A stretch of 58,695 nt of DNA from Klebsiella pneumoniae. GTDB lineage: Bacteria; Myxococcota_A; UBA796; GCA-2862545. The stretch spans positions 1 through 58,695 of the forward strand of contig CAMASI010000017.1 of the NCBI GenBank assembly GCA_945861065.1, written 5' to 3'. Below the pieces are notes generated by a model. That model ran no database searches and had not been told where the DNA came from. It worked only from the letters and a program-made list of their open reading frames with translations. The translations under genes were made by a program, and so were the position numbers. This document shows, piece by piece, positions 28,431 to 36,053 of the stretch (position 1 is the stretch's first letter; each line of letters begins with the position of its first letter).

Positions 28431-29474
28431 GTGAAGTTGTTGGTGACTGGAAGCAGCGGCCTCATCGGCTCCGCCGTTGTGGAACACTTCGACGCCCTTG
28501 GCCACGACGTGCATGGCGTCGACAACAACGCCCGCGCCGACTTCTTCGGCCCCCAAGGGGACACCCGCTGGAACCAACATCGTCTGCAATCCAGTTGCCG
28601 GCGTTTCACCCACCACGAACTCGATCTGCGCGACCGTGGCGCCGTTCTTGGCCTTCTCACCGACCTTCGGCCCACCGCCATCGTGCACTGCGCCGCCCAA
28701 CCGAGCCACGATCTCGCCGCCAGCCGACCCTTCGACGACTTCGATACCAACGCGGTCGGCACCCTCAACCTGCTTGAGGCGGCCCGCCAGACCTGCCCCG
28801 ACGCGCCGTTCGTTCACATGAGTACGAACAAGGTGTACGGCGACGCGCCCAATGAACTGCCATTGAACGAACTGGCCACCCGCTGGGACTACGCGAATCC
28901 CGAGCACTGGGACGGCATCACCGAAGAGATGCGGATCGACCGCAGCAAACACTCGTTGTTCGGCGCCAGCAAGGCCGCCGGCGACATCCTGGTCCAAGAG
29001 TATGGACGCTACTTCGGCATGCCTACGGTCGCGCTCCGCGGCGGCTGCCTCACAGGACCGAACCATAGCGGCGTCGAACTGCACGGGTTCCTCAGCTACC
29101 TCGTCAAGGTGAACCTCAGCGGCGGTCGGTACACCGTGTACGGCTACAAAGGCAAGCAGGTCCGCGACAATATCCACGCTCGCGACGTCGCCAGTTTCAT
29201 CGAGGCCTACATCGCAGCGCCACGCCCGGGTGAGGTCTACAACCTCGGTGGCGGACGCAACAATAGCTGCTCGATTCTCGAAGCCTTCGACCTCGTCGGC
29301 CAGATCACCGGCAAACCGATGTTGTGGACCTACGACGACAAGAACCGCGAAGGCGACCACATCTGCTACATCAGCAACCTCGCCCGCATGCGCGCGCACT
29401 ACCCGGGCTGGGACGTGCGCACGCCGCTGCACGCGATTTTTGAGGAAATCGTGCATGCGTGGCGAACTCGGTGA
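28431..29474 (+). CDS. NAD-dependent nucleotide-sugar epimerase/dehydratase
   Basis: A 347-residue extended short-chain dehydrogenase. The GTG at 28431 gives [16 protein letters not shown], with the NAD-binding TGxxGxxG at the very start; longer forms add low-complexity sequence. HCAAQPSHD and STNKVYGD mark the sugar-epimerase type, close to CDP-paratose/tyvelose 2-epimerases. The usual catalytic YxxxK reads FGASK, with Phe in place of Tyr, in a context ([22 protein letters not shown]) that looks well conserved. It is the first of three overlapping genes for making and using a nucleotide sugar. The exact substrate is not assignable. Confidence 0.82.
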   Translation: MKLLVTGSSGLIGSAVVEHFDALGHDVHGVDNNARADFFGPQGDTRWNQHRLQSSCRRFTHHELDLRDRGAVLGLLTDLRPTAIVHCAAQPSHDLAASRPFDDFDTNAVGTLNLLEAARQTCPDAPFVHMSTNKVYGDAPNELPLNELATRWDYANPEHWDGITEEMRIDRSKHSLFGASKAAGDILVQEYGRYFGMPTVALRGGCLTGPNHSGVELHGFLSYLVKVNLSGGRYTVYGYKGKQVRDNIHARDVASFIEAYIAAPRPGEVYNLGGGRNNSCSILEAFDLVGQITGKPMLWTYDDKNREGDHICYISNLARMRAHYPGWDVRTPLHAIFEEIVHAWRTR

Positions 29475-30523
29475 GCGCGGTCCTCGTCACCGGGGCCGCC
29501 GGTTTTATCGGCAGCCACGTCGTCGATACGCTGCGGCGACGGCATCCGAATCGGGCCGTTGTGAGCCTCGACGCATTGACCTACGCCGGAAATATCGACA
29601 ACCTCGCCACCTGGCGGAACGATCCGCTACACCACTTCGTGCACGCCGACATCGTGGACCGCGACGCTGTGCGGGCCGTCTTCGACGCCCATCCCATCGA
29701 CGCCGTGCTCCATCTCGCCGCCGAAAGCCACGTGGACCGCTCGCTCGTAGACCCGATGGCCTTCGTGCGGACCAACGTAGAGGGCACCGCAACGCTGTTG
29801 CAACAGGCGCGGCGCGCCTGGGGCGACCGCACCGACGTGCGATTCGTCCACGTTTCCACCGACGAAGTCTTCGGCTCCCTCGGCGCGACAGGGTTTTTCA
29901 ACGAAACCACGCCCTACGACCCGAAAAGCCCCTACAGTGCCAGCAAGGCCGCTGCCGACCACCTCGTGCGTGCTTTCGGCCATTCGTATGGGCTCCCGGT
30001 CGTCGTCACCAATTGCTCAAACAATTACGGGCCGCGCCAATTTCCGGAGAAATTGATTCCCCTCGTGGTGACCCGCGCGCTGACCGGCGGGGTGGTGCCT
30101 GTGTATGGCCAAGGCGAAAACGTCCGCGACTGGTTGTACGTGACGGATCACGCTGAGGCGCTGATCGACGTCCTCGACCGTGCCGAGCCCCACACGACCT
30201 GGTGCATCGGTGGCGACACCGCCGTTAATAATCTCACGCTGGTGCACCGACTGCTCGACGAGGTGGATTCGCAAACAGACAAAGCCACGGGGACCAGTCG
30301 CGCGCTCATTCGTTTCGTCACCGACCGCCCGGGGCACGATTTCCGCTATGCCATCGACGCCTCACGCATTCACGGGGCTCTCGGTTGGCGTCCGACGGTC
30401 GATCTGGGCGAGGGGTTGCGGCGTACGGTCGCCTGGATGCGCAACAACCCGGCATGGCTCGAGCGGGTGACCAGCGGCGCGTACCGGGACTGGGAGCGAA
30501 CCTGGTACGGGGACCGGGCATGA
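29471..30523 (+). CDS. rfbB: dTDP-glucose 4,6-dehydratase
   Basis: A 350-residue short-chain dehydrogenase that converts dTDP-glucose to dTDP-4-keto-6-deoxyglucose. I chose the GTG at 29471, which overlaps the preceding stop (GTGA) and gives [16 protein letters not shown]; a GTG four codons earlier is the alternative. RfbB hallmarks are [34 protein letters not shown], the catalytic YSASK and [17 protein letters not shown]. No rfbA, rfbC or rfbD genes are nearby, so they must lie elsewhere or the product goes to another deoxysugar. Its stop overlaps the glycosyltransferase ATG. Confidence 0.93.
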   Translation: MSAVLVTGAAGFIGSHVVDTLRRRHPNRAVVSLDALTYAGNIDNLATWRNDPLHHFVHADIVDRDAVRAVFDAHPIDAVLHLAAESHVDRSLVDPMAFVRTNVEGTATLLQQARRAWGDRTDVRFVHVSTDEVFGSLGATGFFNETTPYDPKSPYSASKAAADHLVRAFGHSYGLPVVVTNCSNNYGPRQFPEKLIPLVVTRALTGGVVPVYGQGENVRDWLYVTDHAEALIDVLDRAEPHTTWCIGGDTAVNNLTLVHRLLDEVDSQTDKATGTSRALIRFVTDRPGHDFRYAIDASRIHGALGWRPTVDLGEGLRRTVAWMRNNPAWLERVTSGAYRDWERTWYGDRA

Positions 30524-31656
30524 GGTCCGTTCACGCCGACGGCCACGTCGTCATCGTGAGTGGCCCATGGGCGCCTGAGAAGACCGGTTCGGCGGTGCTC
30601 ATGGGGAACCTCCTCAGCGCCTTTGACCCCGCGTCCTACACGGTGATTACCCGTCGGCCGGGAGCTGCCGCCCAAGATCAGCGCGTCCGCCCCTTTTTGC
30701 CCCGTTCCCTCGGCCGCAAACGGCTCCTTCGGTGGGCGGATACCCTCGCCGAACCCGCGCTGGTGGCCCGAATCGTGGCGTCCGTCCTGAGCAACCAAGC
30801 CGTTGCGGTCGTCGGCGTTTACCCGGACCTCCCCCACCTCGCCGCCGCCCACCGGGCCGCCGCTCTGACGAAACGCCCCTGCGTCGTGTACCTCCACGAC
30901 ACCGTGGCCGAAGCCGCCAGCCACGGGCTTGTTGCCCAGCGCTCGGCGCGCGTGCAAGAGGCGGTGTTTCGAGACGCAACCGTGCTCGTGATGTCCCAAG
31001 GAATGGCGGACCTGTACGCCAGCAAGTACGGATTGACGGCGCGTCCGGTCGTGCACGCGTACCCCGAGCCCATCCCAACGAATCCACCCACGGACGAGGG
31101 CGACCCAGCGCTGTTGTGGGCCGGCGAGGTGTACCGAATCAACCAACACGCTGTGGCCAGGGTCGCCGATGCCGCTGGACGCGCCGGCCGGACATTTCGG
31201 CTGGCCACCCGAAGGAGCCCGGCCGACCTCGCAGCACAGGGCGTGAAAGGCGACCACGTGGAAACGACATTCTTCGCGGACCGGCCGACCTATCTCAACG
31301 CAATCGCCCGCCACAGTATCCTCGTGCTGGCCTTAGACGACGCCGACGAAAGTGCCGTCCATCGCGACGAACTCGCTACCATTTTCCCGACCAAAACGCC
31401 GGAATACCTGGCGACGGGCCGACCCATCCTCGTGCACTGCCCGGAGGATTGGTTTCTCGCGCGATTTTTCCGGGGGCATGGCTGCGGCGAAGTCGTGAGC
31501 AGTCGCGACCCTGCAGCGCTCGACGCGGCGTTGAGGCGGCTCGCCGACCCGGCGGTCGCGTCAAAGCTGGGCGCGGCAGCCTTGCGCACGGCCGCACACT
31601 TCAAGCTGGAAAATGTTTCCGAGGCGTTCGCCCGGGGCGTAGCACAGGCGCGATGA
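30520..31656 (+). CDS. Glycosyltransferase (family 4-like)
   Basis: A 378-residue protein starting at the ATG that overlaps the rfbB stop (ATGA). The N-terminal part has VVIVSGPWAPEKTGSA followed by a Rossmann-like half. The C-terminal half contains FPTKTPEYLATGRPILVHCPED, a GT4/GT-B nucleotide-sugar-binding loop, and ends with VSEAFARGVAQAR. It probably transfers the sugar made by the two upstream enzymes to a glycan, lipid or secondary metabolite. No transporter or polymerase is adjacent. Its stop directly precedes the four-helix-bundle cassette. Confidence 0.75.
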   Translation: MRSVHADGHVVIVSGPWAPEKTGSAVLMGNLLSAFDPASYTVITRRPGAAAQDQRVRPFLPRSLGRKRLLRWADTLAEPALVARIVASVLSNQAVAVVGVYPDLPHLAAAHRAAALTKRPCVVYLHDTVAEAASHGLVAQRSARVQEAVFRDATVLVMSQGMADLYASKYGLTARPVVHAYPEPIPTNPPTDEGDPALLWAGEVYRINQHAVARVADAAGRAGRTFRLATRRSPADLAAQGVKGDHVETTFFADRPTYLNAIARHSILVLALDDADESAVHRDELATIFPTKTPEYLATGRPILVHCPEDWFLARFFRGHGCGEVVSSRDPAALDAALRRLADPAVASKLGAAALRTAAHFKLENVSEAFARGVAQAR

Positions 31657-31690
31657 TCGAAAGCCGCTCCGCGATACTCCTGCCCGCACC

Positions 31691-31738
31691 CGATCCCGAT
31701 CCCGATCCCGATCCCGATCCCGATCCCGATCCCGATCC
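31691..31738. repeat. Eight perfect CGATCC hexamers
   Basis: Forty-eight bases made of eight identical CGATCC units. Read on the minus strand they form GGGATC repeats: GGG runs separated by three bases, a pattern that can fold into a G-quadruplex. They lie just upstream of the four-helix-bundle gene and may vary in copy number by slippage. Confidence 0.95.
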
Positions 31739-31759
31739 CCCTCCCGACCCGAGGCAGCG

Positions 31760-32119
31760 ATGCCGTTCGACCACGAGAAGCTCGATGTGTACGCCGTCGC
31801 CTTGGACTTCCTGGTACTCGCCAACGGCGTCCTTGAGCGGTTGCCTCGGGGGCGCTCGCACATCGGTGATCAGCTGTCACGCGCCTCCTTGTCGATCGTA
31901 CTCAATATCGCAGAAGGCGCGGGGAAGTACTCGCCCGGCGACAAGAGGCGGTACTACCTGTCGGCAGCGGGCTCCGCCACTTAGTGCGCGGCGATCCTCG
32001 ATGTGTGCCGTCGCCTCAACCTCGTCGAGGACGCAACGCATCGGTCCGGTAAGGAGCAGCTCGATCGCGTCGTGGCGATGCTCGTAGCCTTGGCGAAGAA
32101 GCTCCAGAATGGTCCCTGA
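31760..32119 (+). pseudogene. Four-helix-bundle (S23/IVP-like) gene with in-frame amber codon
   Basis: Without its internal stop the frame would encode 119 residues, the usual length of the S23 ribosomal/23S-rRNA-intervening-sequence protein family. MPFDHEKLDVYAVALDFLVL and LSRASLSIVLNIAEGAGKYS are typical of that family. Codon 75 is TAG (31982-31984). The same frame then continues with the expected end (CAAILDVCRRLNLVEDATH... VVAMLVALAKKLQNGP) to a TGA at 32117-32119. Related proteins normally have Glu here (SATECAAILD), so a single GAG-to-TAG change is the simplest explanation. Either the gene is a recent pseudogene or the codon is read through. The role is unknown; relatives include Avd proteins of diversity-generating retroelements. 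Confidence 0.8.
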
Positions 32120-32138
32120 CGCTTCCAGGGGCGACGCC

Positions 32139-32200
32139 GGGAGCGGGGTCGGGAGCGGGGTCGGGAGCGGGACCGGGACCGGGAGCGGGAGCGGGTCGGG
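32139..32200. repeat. G-rich GGGNNC hexamer array
   Basis: About ten six-base units: GGGAGC, GGGGTC, GGGAGC, GGGGTC, GGGAGC, GGGACC twice, GGGAGC twice, then GGGTCGGG. GGG runs recur every six bases on the plus strand. The array is in inverted orientation relative to the CGATCC array at 31691-31738 and starts 19 bases after the end of the four-helix-bundle frame. It is less uniform than the upstream array, consistent with older divergence. Confidence 0.9.
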
Positions 32201-32362
32201 CCCGGCTTGTGGGGATCGCGCCCCCATGGGTACGGCTTTCCTCGCGTTGCACCCCGCTTCTCGTCCGGCGGGCGAATCGACTTCGCTCGCGACGATGGTC
32301 ACCGGGCGACCTCGTTCACCGGCATGCCGGTGAACGGTCCGCCCTTTTCCCCGAGGCTTGCT
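32201..32362. other. Non-coding stretch with a 20-bp perfect palindrome
   Basis: This completes the 313-base gap between the four-helix-bundle frame and maeB. TTCACCGGCATGCCGGTGAA at 32315-32334 is a perfect palindrome and could be a protein-binding site or a stem. The rest is G/C-rich without a convincing gene; an open frame on the minus strand is mostly low complexity. I see no promoter with recognisable boxes. Confidence 0.7.
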
Positions 32363-32434
32363 AGAGCGGTGACCGAGCAGGTTGAGGCAAGGAGCGGAGT
32401 CGAGCACCGCATCAACCTGCTCGGACGCCGCTCT
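32363..32434. terminator. Long hairpin at the 3' end of maeB
   Basis: AGAGCGG (32363-32369) and CCGAGCAGGTTGA (32373-32385) pair with TCAACCTGCTCGG (32412-32424) and CCGCTCT (32428-32434). This gives 20 base pairs interrupted by one 3x3 internal loop, with a 26-base apical loop. The right arm overlaps the maeB stop codon. There is no T-tract, so it may instead stabilise the mRNA end or be a palindromic repeat element. Confidence 0.55.
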
Positions 32435-34688
32435 AACCCCGGTCGATCGCCTGGTTCACGGTGTAGGTGGCGACGTTGACGATAGCGGCCGTGGTGGCGA
32501 ATAACGGTGCCACGTTGACGGGGGCGCCGACGCCGACCAACAGGGGGCCCAACGCTTCGGCGCCGGCCAGGTTTTCAAGGAGTTTGTAGCTGATGTTGCC
32601 GGACTGCAGGTCTGGGCAAACGAGCACGTTGGCCGTCCCCGTGAGGGTGGTAAACGGAAATCCTTCGGACAGTTTTGCCCAGTTGAGAGCGGTGTCGGCC
32701 TGCATCTCCCCGTCGACTTCCAGGTCGGGGCGCCGAGCGCGAACGATGTCGAGGGCGGCGCGCACGCGCTGAACCTGAGGATCTCGTCGGTGCTCACCAA
32801 AATCTGAGTACGACAACATCGCGACACGGGGCCGCACGCCAAACGTTTCGGCGACGCGCGCCGTGTTGAGGGCGATTTCGGCAAGCTCCTCGGCGTTTGG
32901 TTCAATGTTGACGGTGCAGTCTCCGATGAAAAAGTGCCGGTCCTTCCACAGGATGACGTACACGCCGGAAACGATTTGGCTTCCGTGTTCTTTTCCCAGA
33001 ATGCGCAAGGCGGGCCGGAGCGTGTATTTATAGGGGCGAGACGGTCCTCCGACGACGCCCTCAACGCGCCCGAGGCGCAGCATCATCGACGCGTGGTAGG
33101 CGGGATCGCCCCGAAGCAGCGCGCGCGCAGCGTTCATCGTGACGCCTTTGCGATTGCGCTGCTCCCAGAAAAAGGTCGCGAGTTCGTCGTTCTCGGTTTC
33201 CGTCCGGTTGTGGACCTCAACGCCCTTGAGTTCAATCCGCGCTGCTTCTGCGCGTGAACGGATGACCTCTGCGTTTCCGGAAAGAATCGGCTCGCAAATA
33301 CCTTCCTCGACCAAGATTTGGGCGGCGCGGATGACCGTCGGGTTCGCGCCATCCGTGAACAGAATCCGTTTCGGCTTGTGGTTTCTGGCGCGCTCGAAGA
33401 GTGGGTGCATCAAGCCACGAGAACGCTCCACCAAACGGTGCAACCACTCCCTGTACGCTTTGAGGTCAGCGATGGGCTCGCGCGCTACGCCGGACTTGGC
33501 AGCGGCTTCCGCGACGGCGGGCGCTACCCAAAGCAATACGCGAGAATCGAACGGCTTTGGGATGATGTATTCGGGCCCAAACGCCAGGTTGTCGAGCCCA
33601 TAGGCGCGAAGCACGTCGTCGGGCACGTCCTGGCGCGTCAGGTCGGCGAGCGCATGGGTCGCCGCGATCTTCATCTCGTCCGTGACCTTTCGGGCGCGAC
33701 AATCGAGGGCTCCCCGGAACACAAAGGGGAATCCAAGGACGTTGTTGACTTGGTTCGGGTGATCCGAGCGTCCGGTTGCGACGATGGCGTCGGGACGGGT
33801 TCGCCTCGCAAGTTCGTAGGGGATTTCTGGGTCTGGATTCGCCATGGCGAATACGATCGGGTTGGGCGCCATTCCCATCAACATCTCCGCGTCTACGGCG
33901 TCCGCGACTGACAAGCCGACGAAGCAGTCTGCGCCGACGAGCGCTTGGCGGAGCGTTCGTACGGGACGGCGCGTTGCGAAGGCCTCTTTGGTCGAATTCA
34001 AATCGGTGCGATCGTGGTGGAGAACCCCCTTGGAATCGCAGATGATGATGTTCTCCCGGTTGGCGCCGAGTTGCATGTACAAGCGCGCGCAGGCAAGGGC
34101 GGCAGCGCCGGCGCCAGAGAAAACGATGAGCGCGTCGGCGAAGGTGCGCCCGGTCAGCGCCAATGCGTTGAGTAGACCCGCGGCGCTGATGATGGCCGTA
34201 CCGTGCTGATCGTCATGAAAAACAGGGATGTCGAGGGCTTCTTGCAATTGCCGCTCGATTTCGAAGCACTCCGGGGCCTTGATGTCCTCAAGGTTGATTC
34301 CTCCGAAAGTTGGCGCCATGGCCTTCACTGCGGCGACCACCTCTTCGACCGTGCTGGCGTCGAGTTCGATGTCGAACACGTCGATGTCAGCGAACTTCTT
34401 GAACAGGTTCGCTTTCCCTTCCATGACTGGCTTGGCTGCAAGCGGTCCAATGTCTCCGAGCCCGAGAACCGCAGTCCCGTTCGTCACCACCGCCACAAGG
34501 TTGCCACGGGCAGTGTATTTGAATGCGTCGCTTGGGTTCGCGTGAATGGCGCGGCAGGCCTCGGCGACACCGGGTGTGTAGGCGAGGGACAGATCGCGCT
34601 GACTCACGAGTGGCTTTGTGGCGACCACCTCGATTTTCCCCGGCCGGGGTTCAAGGTGGTACCTTAGGGCGTCGGACAGGTTGTCCAT
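32433..34688 (-). CDS. maeB: NADP-dependent malic enzyme with phosphotransacetylase-like domain
   Basis: A 751-residue cytoplasmic enzyme that oxidatively decarboxylates malate to pyruvate. The N-terminal malic domain (about 1-430) shows [15 protein letters not shown], the divalent-metal region [20 protein letters not shown] and the dinucleotide motif [15 protein letters not shown]. The C-terminal third (about 440-751) is the phosphate acetyltransferase-like domain of large MaeB proteins, which usually serves allosteric control by acetyl-CoA. Length is normal for the family. It is transcribed away from rnpB, and a long hairpin overlaps its stop. Confidence 0.95.
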   Translation of the reverse strand: MDNLSDALRYHLEPRPGKIEVVATKPLVSQRDLSLAYTPGVAEACRAIHANPSDAFKYTARGNLVAVVTNGTAVLGLGDIGPLAAKPVMEGKANLFKKFADIDVFDIELDASTVEEVVAAVKAMAPTFGGINLEDIKAPECFEIERQLQEALDIPVFHDDQHGTAIISAAGLLNALALTGRTFADALIVFSGAGAAALACARLYMQLGANRENIIICDSKGVLHHDRTDLNSTKEAFATRRPVRTLRQALVGADCFVGLSVADAVDAEMLMGMAPNPIVFAMANPDPEIPYELARRTRPDAIVATGRSDHPNQVNNVLGFPFVFRGALDCRARKVTDEMKIAATHALADLTRQDVPDDVLRAYGLDNLAFGPEYIIPKPFDSRVLLWVAPAVAEAAAKSGVAREPIADLKAYREWLHRLVERSRGLMHPLFERARNHKPKRILFTDGANPTVIRAAQILVEEGICEPILSGNAEVIRSRAEAARIELKGVEVHNRTETENDELATFFWEQRNRKGVTMNAARALLRGDPAYHASMMLRLGRVEGVVGGPSRPYKYTLRPALRILGKEHGSQIVSGVYVILWKDRHFFIGDCTVNIEPNAEELAEIALNTARVAETFGVRPRVAMLSYSDFGEHRRDPQVQRVRAALDIVRARRPDLEVDGEMQADTALNWAKLSEGFPFTTLTGTANVLVCPDLQSGNISYKLLENLAGAEALGPLLVGVGAPVNVAPLFATTAAIVNVATYTVNQAIDRG

Positions 34689-34732
34689 GAACTCTCAGAC
34701 CTCGTTCGGCGTTGCGCGGATTAGACGGGGGC

Positions 34733-35176
34733 GTCCGACCTGGACAGGTGATCGCCGGCGGCGTGGCAGCCGCGGGAGGAAAGTCCGAGCTCCGCAGGGC
34801 AGGTGCCGGGTAACACCCGGTCGGGGCGACCCGGAGGAAAGCGCAACAGAAAGCAAACCGCCACGCCCGCTTGCGGGCGTCCTGTACGTGTTCGGACCAA
34901 CCCTCGTGGCACGGTTCGTTCGGCGGCAGGGAGACGGCAACGTCTCGGTCAGGGTGCAACGGTGCGGTAAGAGCGCACCGGCACAGCCGGTAACGGTTGT
35001 GGCTAGGCAGACCCCACCCGGAGCAAGACCAAACAAAGGGCGTTCGAGGGCGGCCCGCCCGAGTCCTTGGGTAGGTTGCTAAAGGCCTTCGGTAACGGAG
35101 GTCGTAGAGGAATGATCACCACCTGCTCGGGGCGACTCAGGGCAGGAACAGAACTCGGCTTATGGCTAAGTCGGAC
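34733..35176 (+). ncRNA. rnpB: RNase P RNA (type A)
   Basis: The catalytic RNA that trims tRNA 5' ends. Conserved cores are present in order: GAGGAAAGTCCGAGCTCC, AACAGAAAGCAAACCGC, GGTAAGAGCGCACCGG, GGCTAGGCAGACCCC followed by GAGCAAGACCAAACA, GAGGAATGATCACC, and the 3' CAGAACTCGGCTTAT. The ends are set by P1 pairing of GTCCGAC (34733-34739) with GTCGGAC (35170-35176). It is divergent from maeB; a clear promoter was not identified in the 44-base gap. Confidence 0.95.
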
Positions 35177-35178
35177 CG

Positions 35179-35203
35179 CCGCACTGGAGTCACTCCAGTG
35201 CGG
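35179..35203 (+). terminator. Hairpin after rnpB
   Basis: CCGCACTGGAG (35179-35189) and CTCCAGTGCGG (35193-35203) form a perfect 11-bp stem with a three-base loop, beginning two bases after P1 of rnpB. There is no T-run, as is common in high-GC genomes. It sits in the convergent gap with the zinc-ribbon gene and could stop both transcripts. Confidence 0.7.
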
Positions 35204-35242
35204 TGCTCGGCAATTGCTACAGATACTGGCCGCCGCTGTTGA

Positions 35243-35926
35243 CTACGGCGCGAGGAACCGACCGCACCCGCGGCACGGCTCCAGACGCCCCTTGTGCAGG
35301 TCTGCCAAGTGCTGCGGCTGCACGTGGCCGGCGCAGGCGCTGCATGCGTGGTTGTGGACCTTGGCCACAGCGAATCCGCGCCGACGCAAGCTGTCGTAAC
35401 GAAGCACGGTTTCGCGTGGGAGACTGGGCCTCGCCGCCGCGACGAGCGCACGGGCTGCGTCGATTCGCGCCTGGCTCTTGGAACGACGTTTCGCAAGGTC
35501 TGCGTTGAGGGTCGTCACCGCCGCGTTTGCCGCGGCCAGCGCCTGGTCCGCCTTGCGCAGGGCGAGGGTCCATTCGTCAAAGGCCATGAGCAGCGCGATT
35601 CCACGGTCATCTGCCTCGGAGATACCGGCCTCCGATTGCGCGATCTGTCGTTCTGCCACATCTGGATTTCCGAGCGCAGCTTCTAGGGCTCGGTTTGCCG
35701 ACGCCTTGCGCTCGCGAAACGCATGAACCTCTACGTCGATCGCCCGCTGAGCTTTGAGGTTCTTCGCAAGTTCGGCGGTGGGCTCCTCCCGACGGCTGGA
35801 GGCGGTGTGAACGGCCGCTAGCGTTGACGTGACGAGGGCTTCGAGGGCTGTGGCTTCGGCATCGGCGGCGTGCAGCTCCCGATCCGCGGCGTCTAGTGCG
35901 ATGAGGGCGACAAATTCTGGGTTCAT
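35243..35926 (-). CDS. Coiled-coil protein with C-terminal C4 zinc ribbon
   Basis: The ATG at 35926 gives 227 residues (MNPEFVALIALDAADRELHA). Longer frames would cross the tRNA. The first 180 residues are charged, Ala-rich and helical, forming a long coiled-coil hairpin. The C-terminus carries HACSACAGHV and EPCRGCGRF, two CxxC pairs that should bind one zinc. The layout matches the widespread bacterial zinc-ribbon/coiled-coil family (zf-RING_7, CT398-like), whose function is not firmly known. It follows the tRNA and rpoD on the same strand. Confidence 0.8.
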   Translation of the reverse strand: MNPEFVALIALDAADRELHAADAEATALEALVTSTLAAVHTASSRREEPTAELAKNLKAQRAIDVEVHAFRERKASANRALEAALGNPDVAERQIAQSEAGISEADDRGIALLMAFDEWTLALRKADQALAAANAAVTTLNADLAKRRSKSQARIDAARALVAAARPSLPRETVLRYDSLRRRGFAVAKVHNHACSACAGHVQPQHLADLHKGRLEPCRGCGRFLAP

Positions 35927-35968
35927 GCGGCCCCCTATCGATTCGGCGGGTCTACGGAGACGGAAACG

Positions 35969-36042
35969 TGGGCCCACCAGGACTTGAACCTGGGCGCGTC
36001 CGGTTATGAGCCGGCTGCTCTGACCAACTGAGCTATAGGCCC
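35969..36042 (-). tRNA. tRNA with CAU anticodon (elongator Met or Ile2)
   Basis: A full cloverleaf reads on the minus strand: acceptor GGGCCTA pairing with TGGGCCC, D-arm AGCTCAGTTGGTCAGAGC, anticodon loop CTCATAA on a CCGG stem, and T-arm CCAGGTTCAAGTCCTGG. The 3' CCA is not encoded. The anticodon CAU cannot by itself tell elongator methionine tRNA from the lysidine-modified Ile2 tRNA; an initiator is unlikely because the acceptor starts with a paired G. It lies 11 bases beyond the rpoD stop. Confidence 0.93.
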
Positions 36043-36053
36043 TCGAGGTCTGT

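Larger units (their letters stand above)
31659..32240. mobile_element. Candidate cassette with inverted arms around a four-helix-bundle gene
   Basis: Nested inverted sequences surround the gene at 31760-32119. GAAAGCCG (31659-31666) is mirrored by CGGCTTTC (32233-32240). CGCGAT (31670-31675) is mirrored by ATCGCG (32215-32220). Inside these, C-rich hexamers (31691-31738) are mirrored by G-rich hexamers (32139-32200). The unit begins three bases after the glycosyltransferase stop. No transposase is present. I interpret it as a small mobile or repeat-derived unit; the element type is not one I can name. Confidence 0.4.

Noticed and set aside
28401..29456. 351-codon open frame antisense to the epimerase
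   Set aside because: It mirrors the codon pattern of the epimerase gene on the other strand and shows no motif of its own.
31982..31984. Pyrrolysine at the amber codon
   Set aside because: The protein family is not a methylamine methyltransferase and no pyl genes are visible; a point mutation is simpler.
31691..32200. CRISPR array
   Set aside because: The repeats are contiguous six-base units with no spacers, and no cas genes are present.
31877..32407. 176-codon open frame on the minus strand across the cassette
   Set aside because: The middle is a Pro-Leu/Pro-Val repeat encoded by the hexamer array. The ends do not form a protein-like whole.
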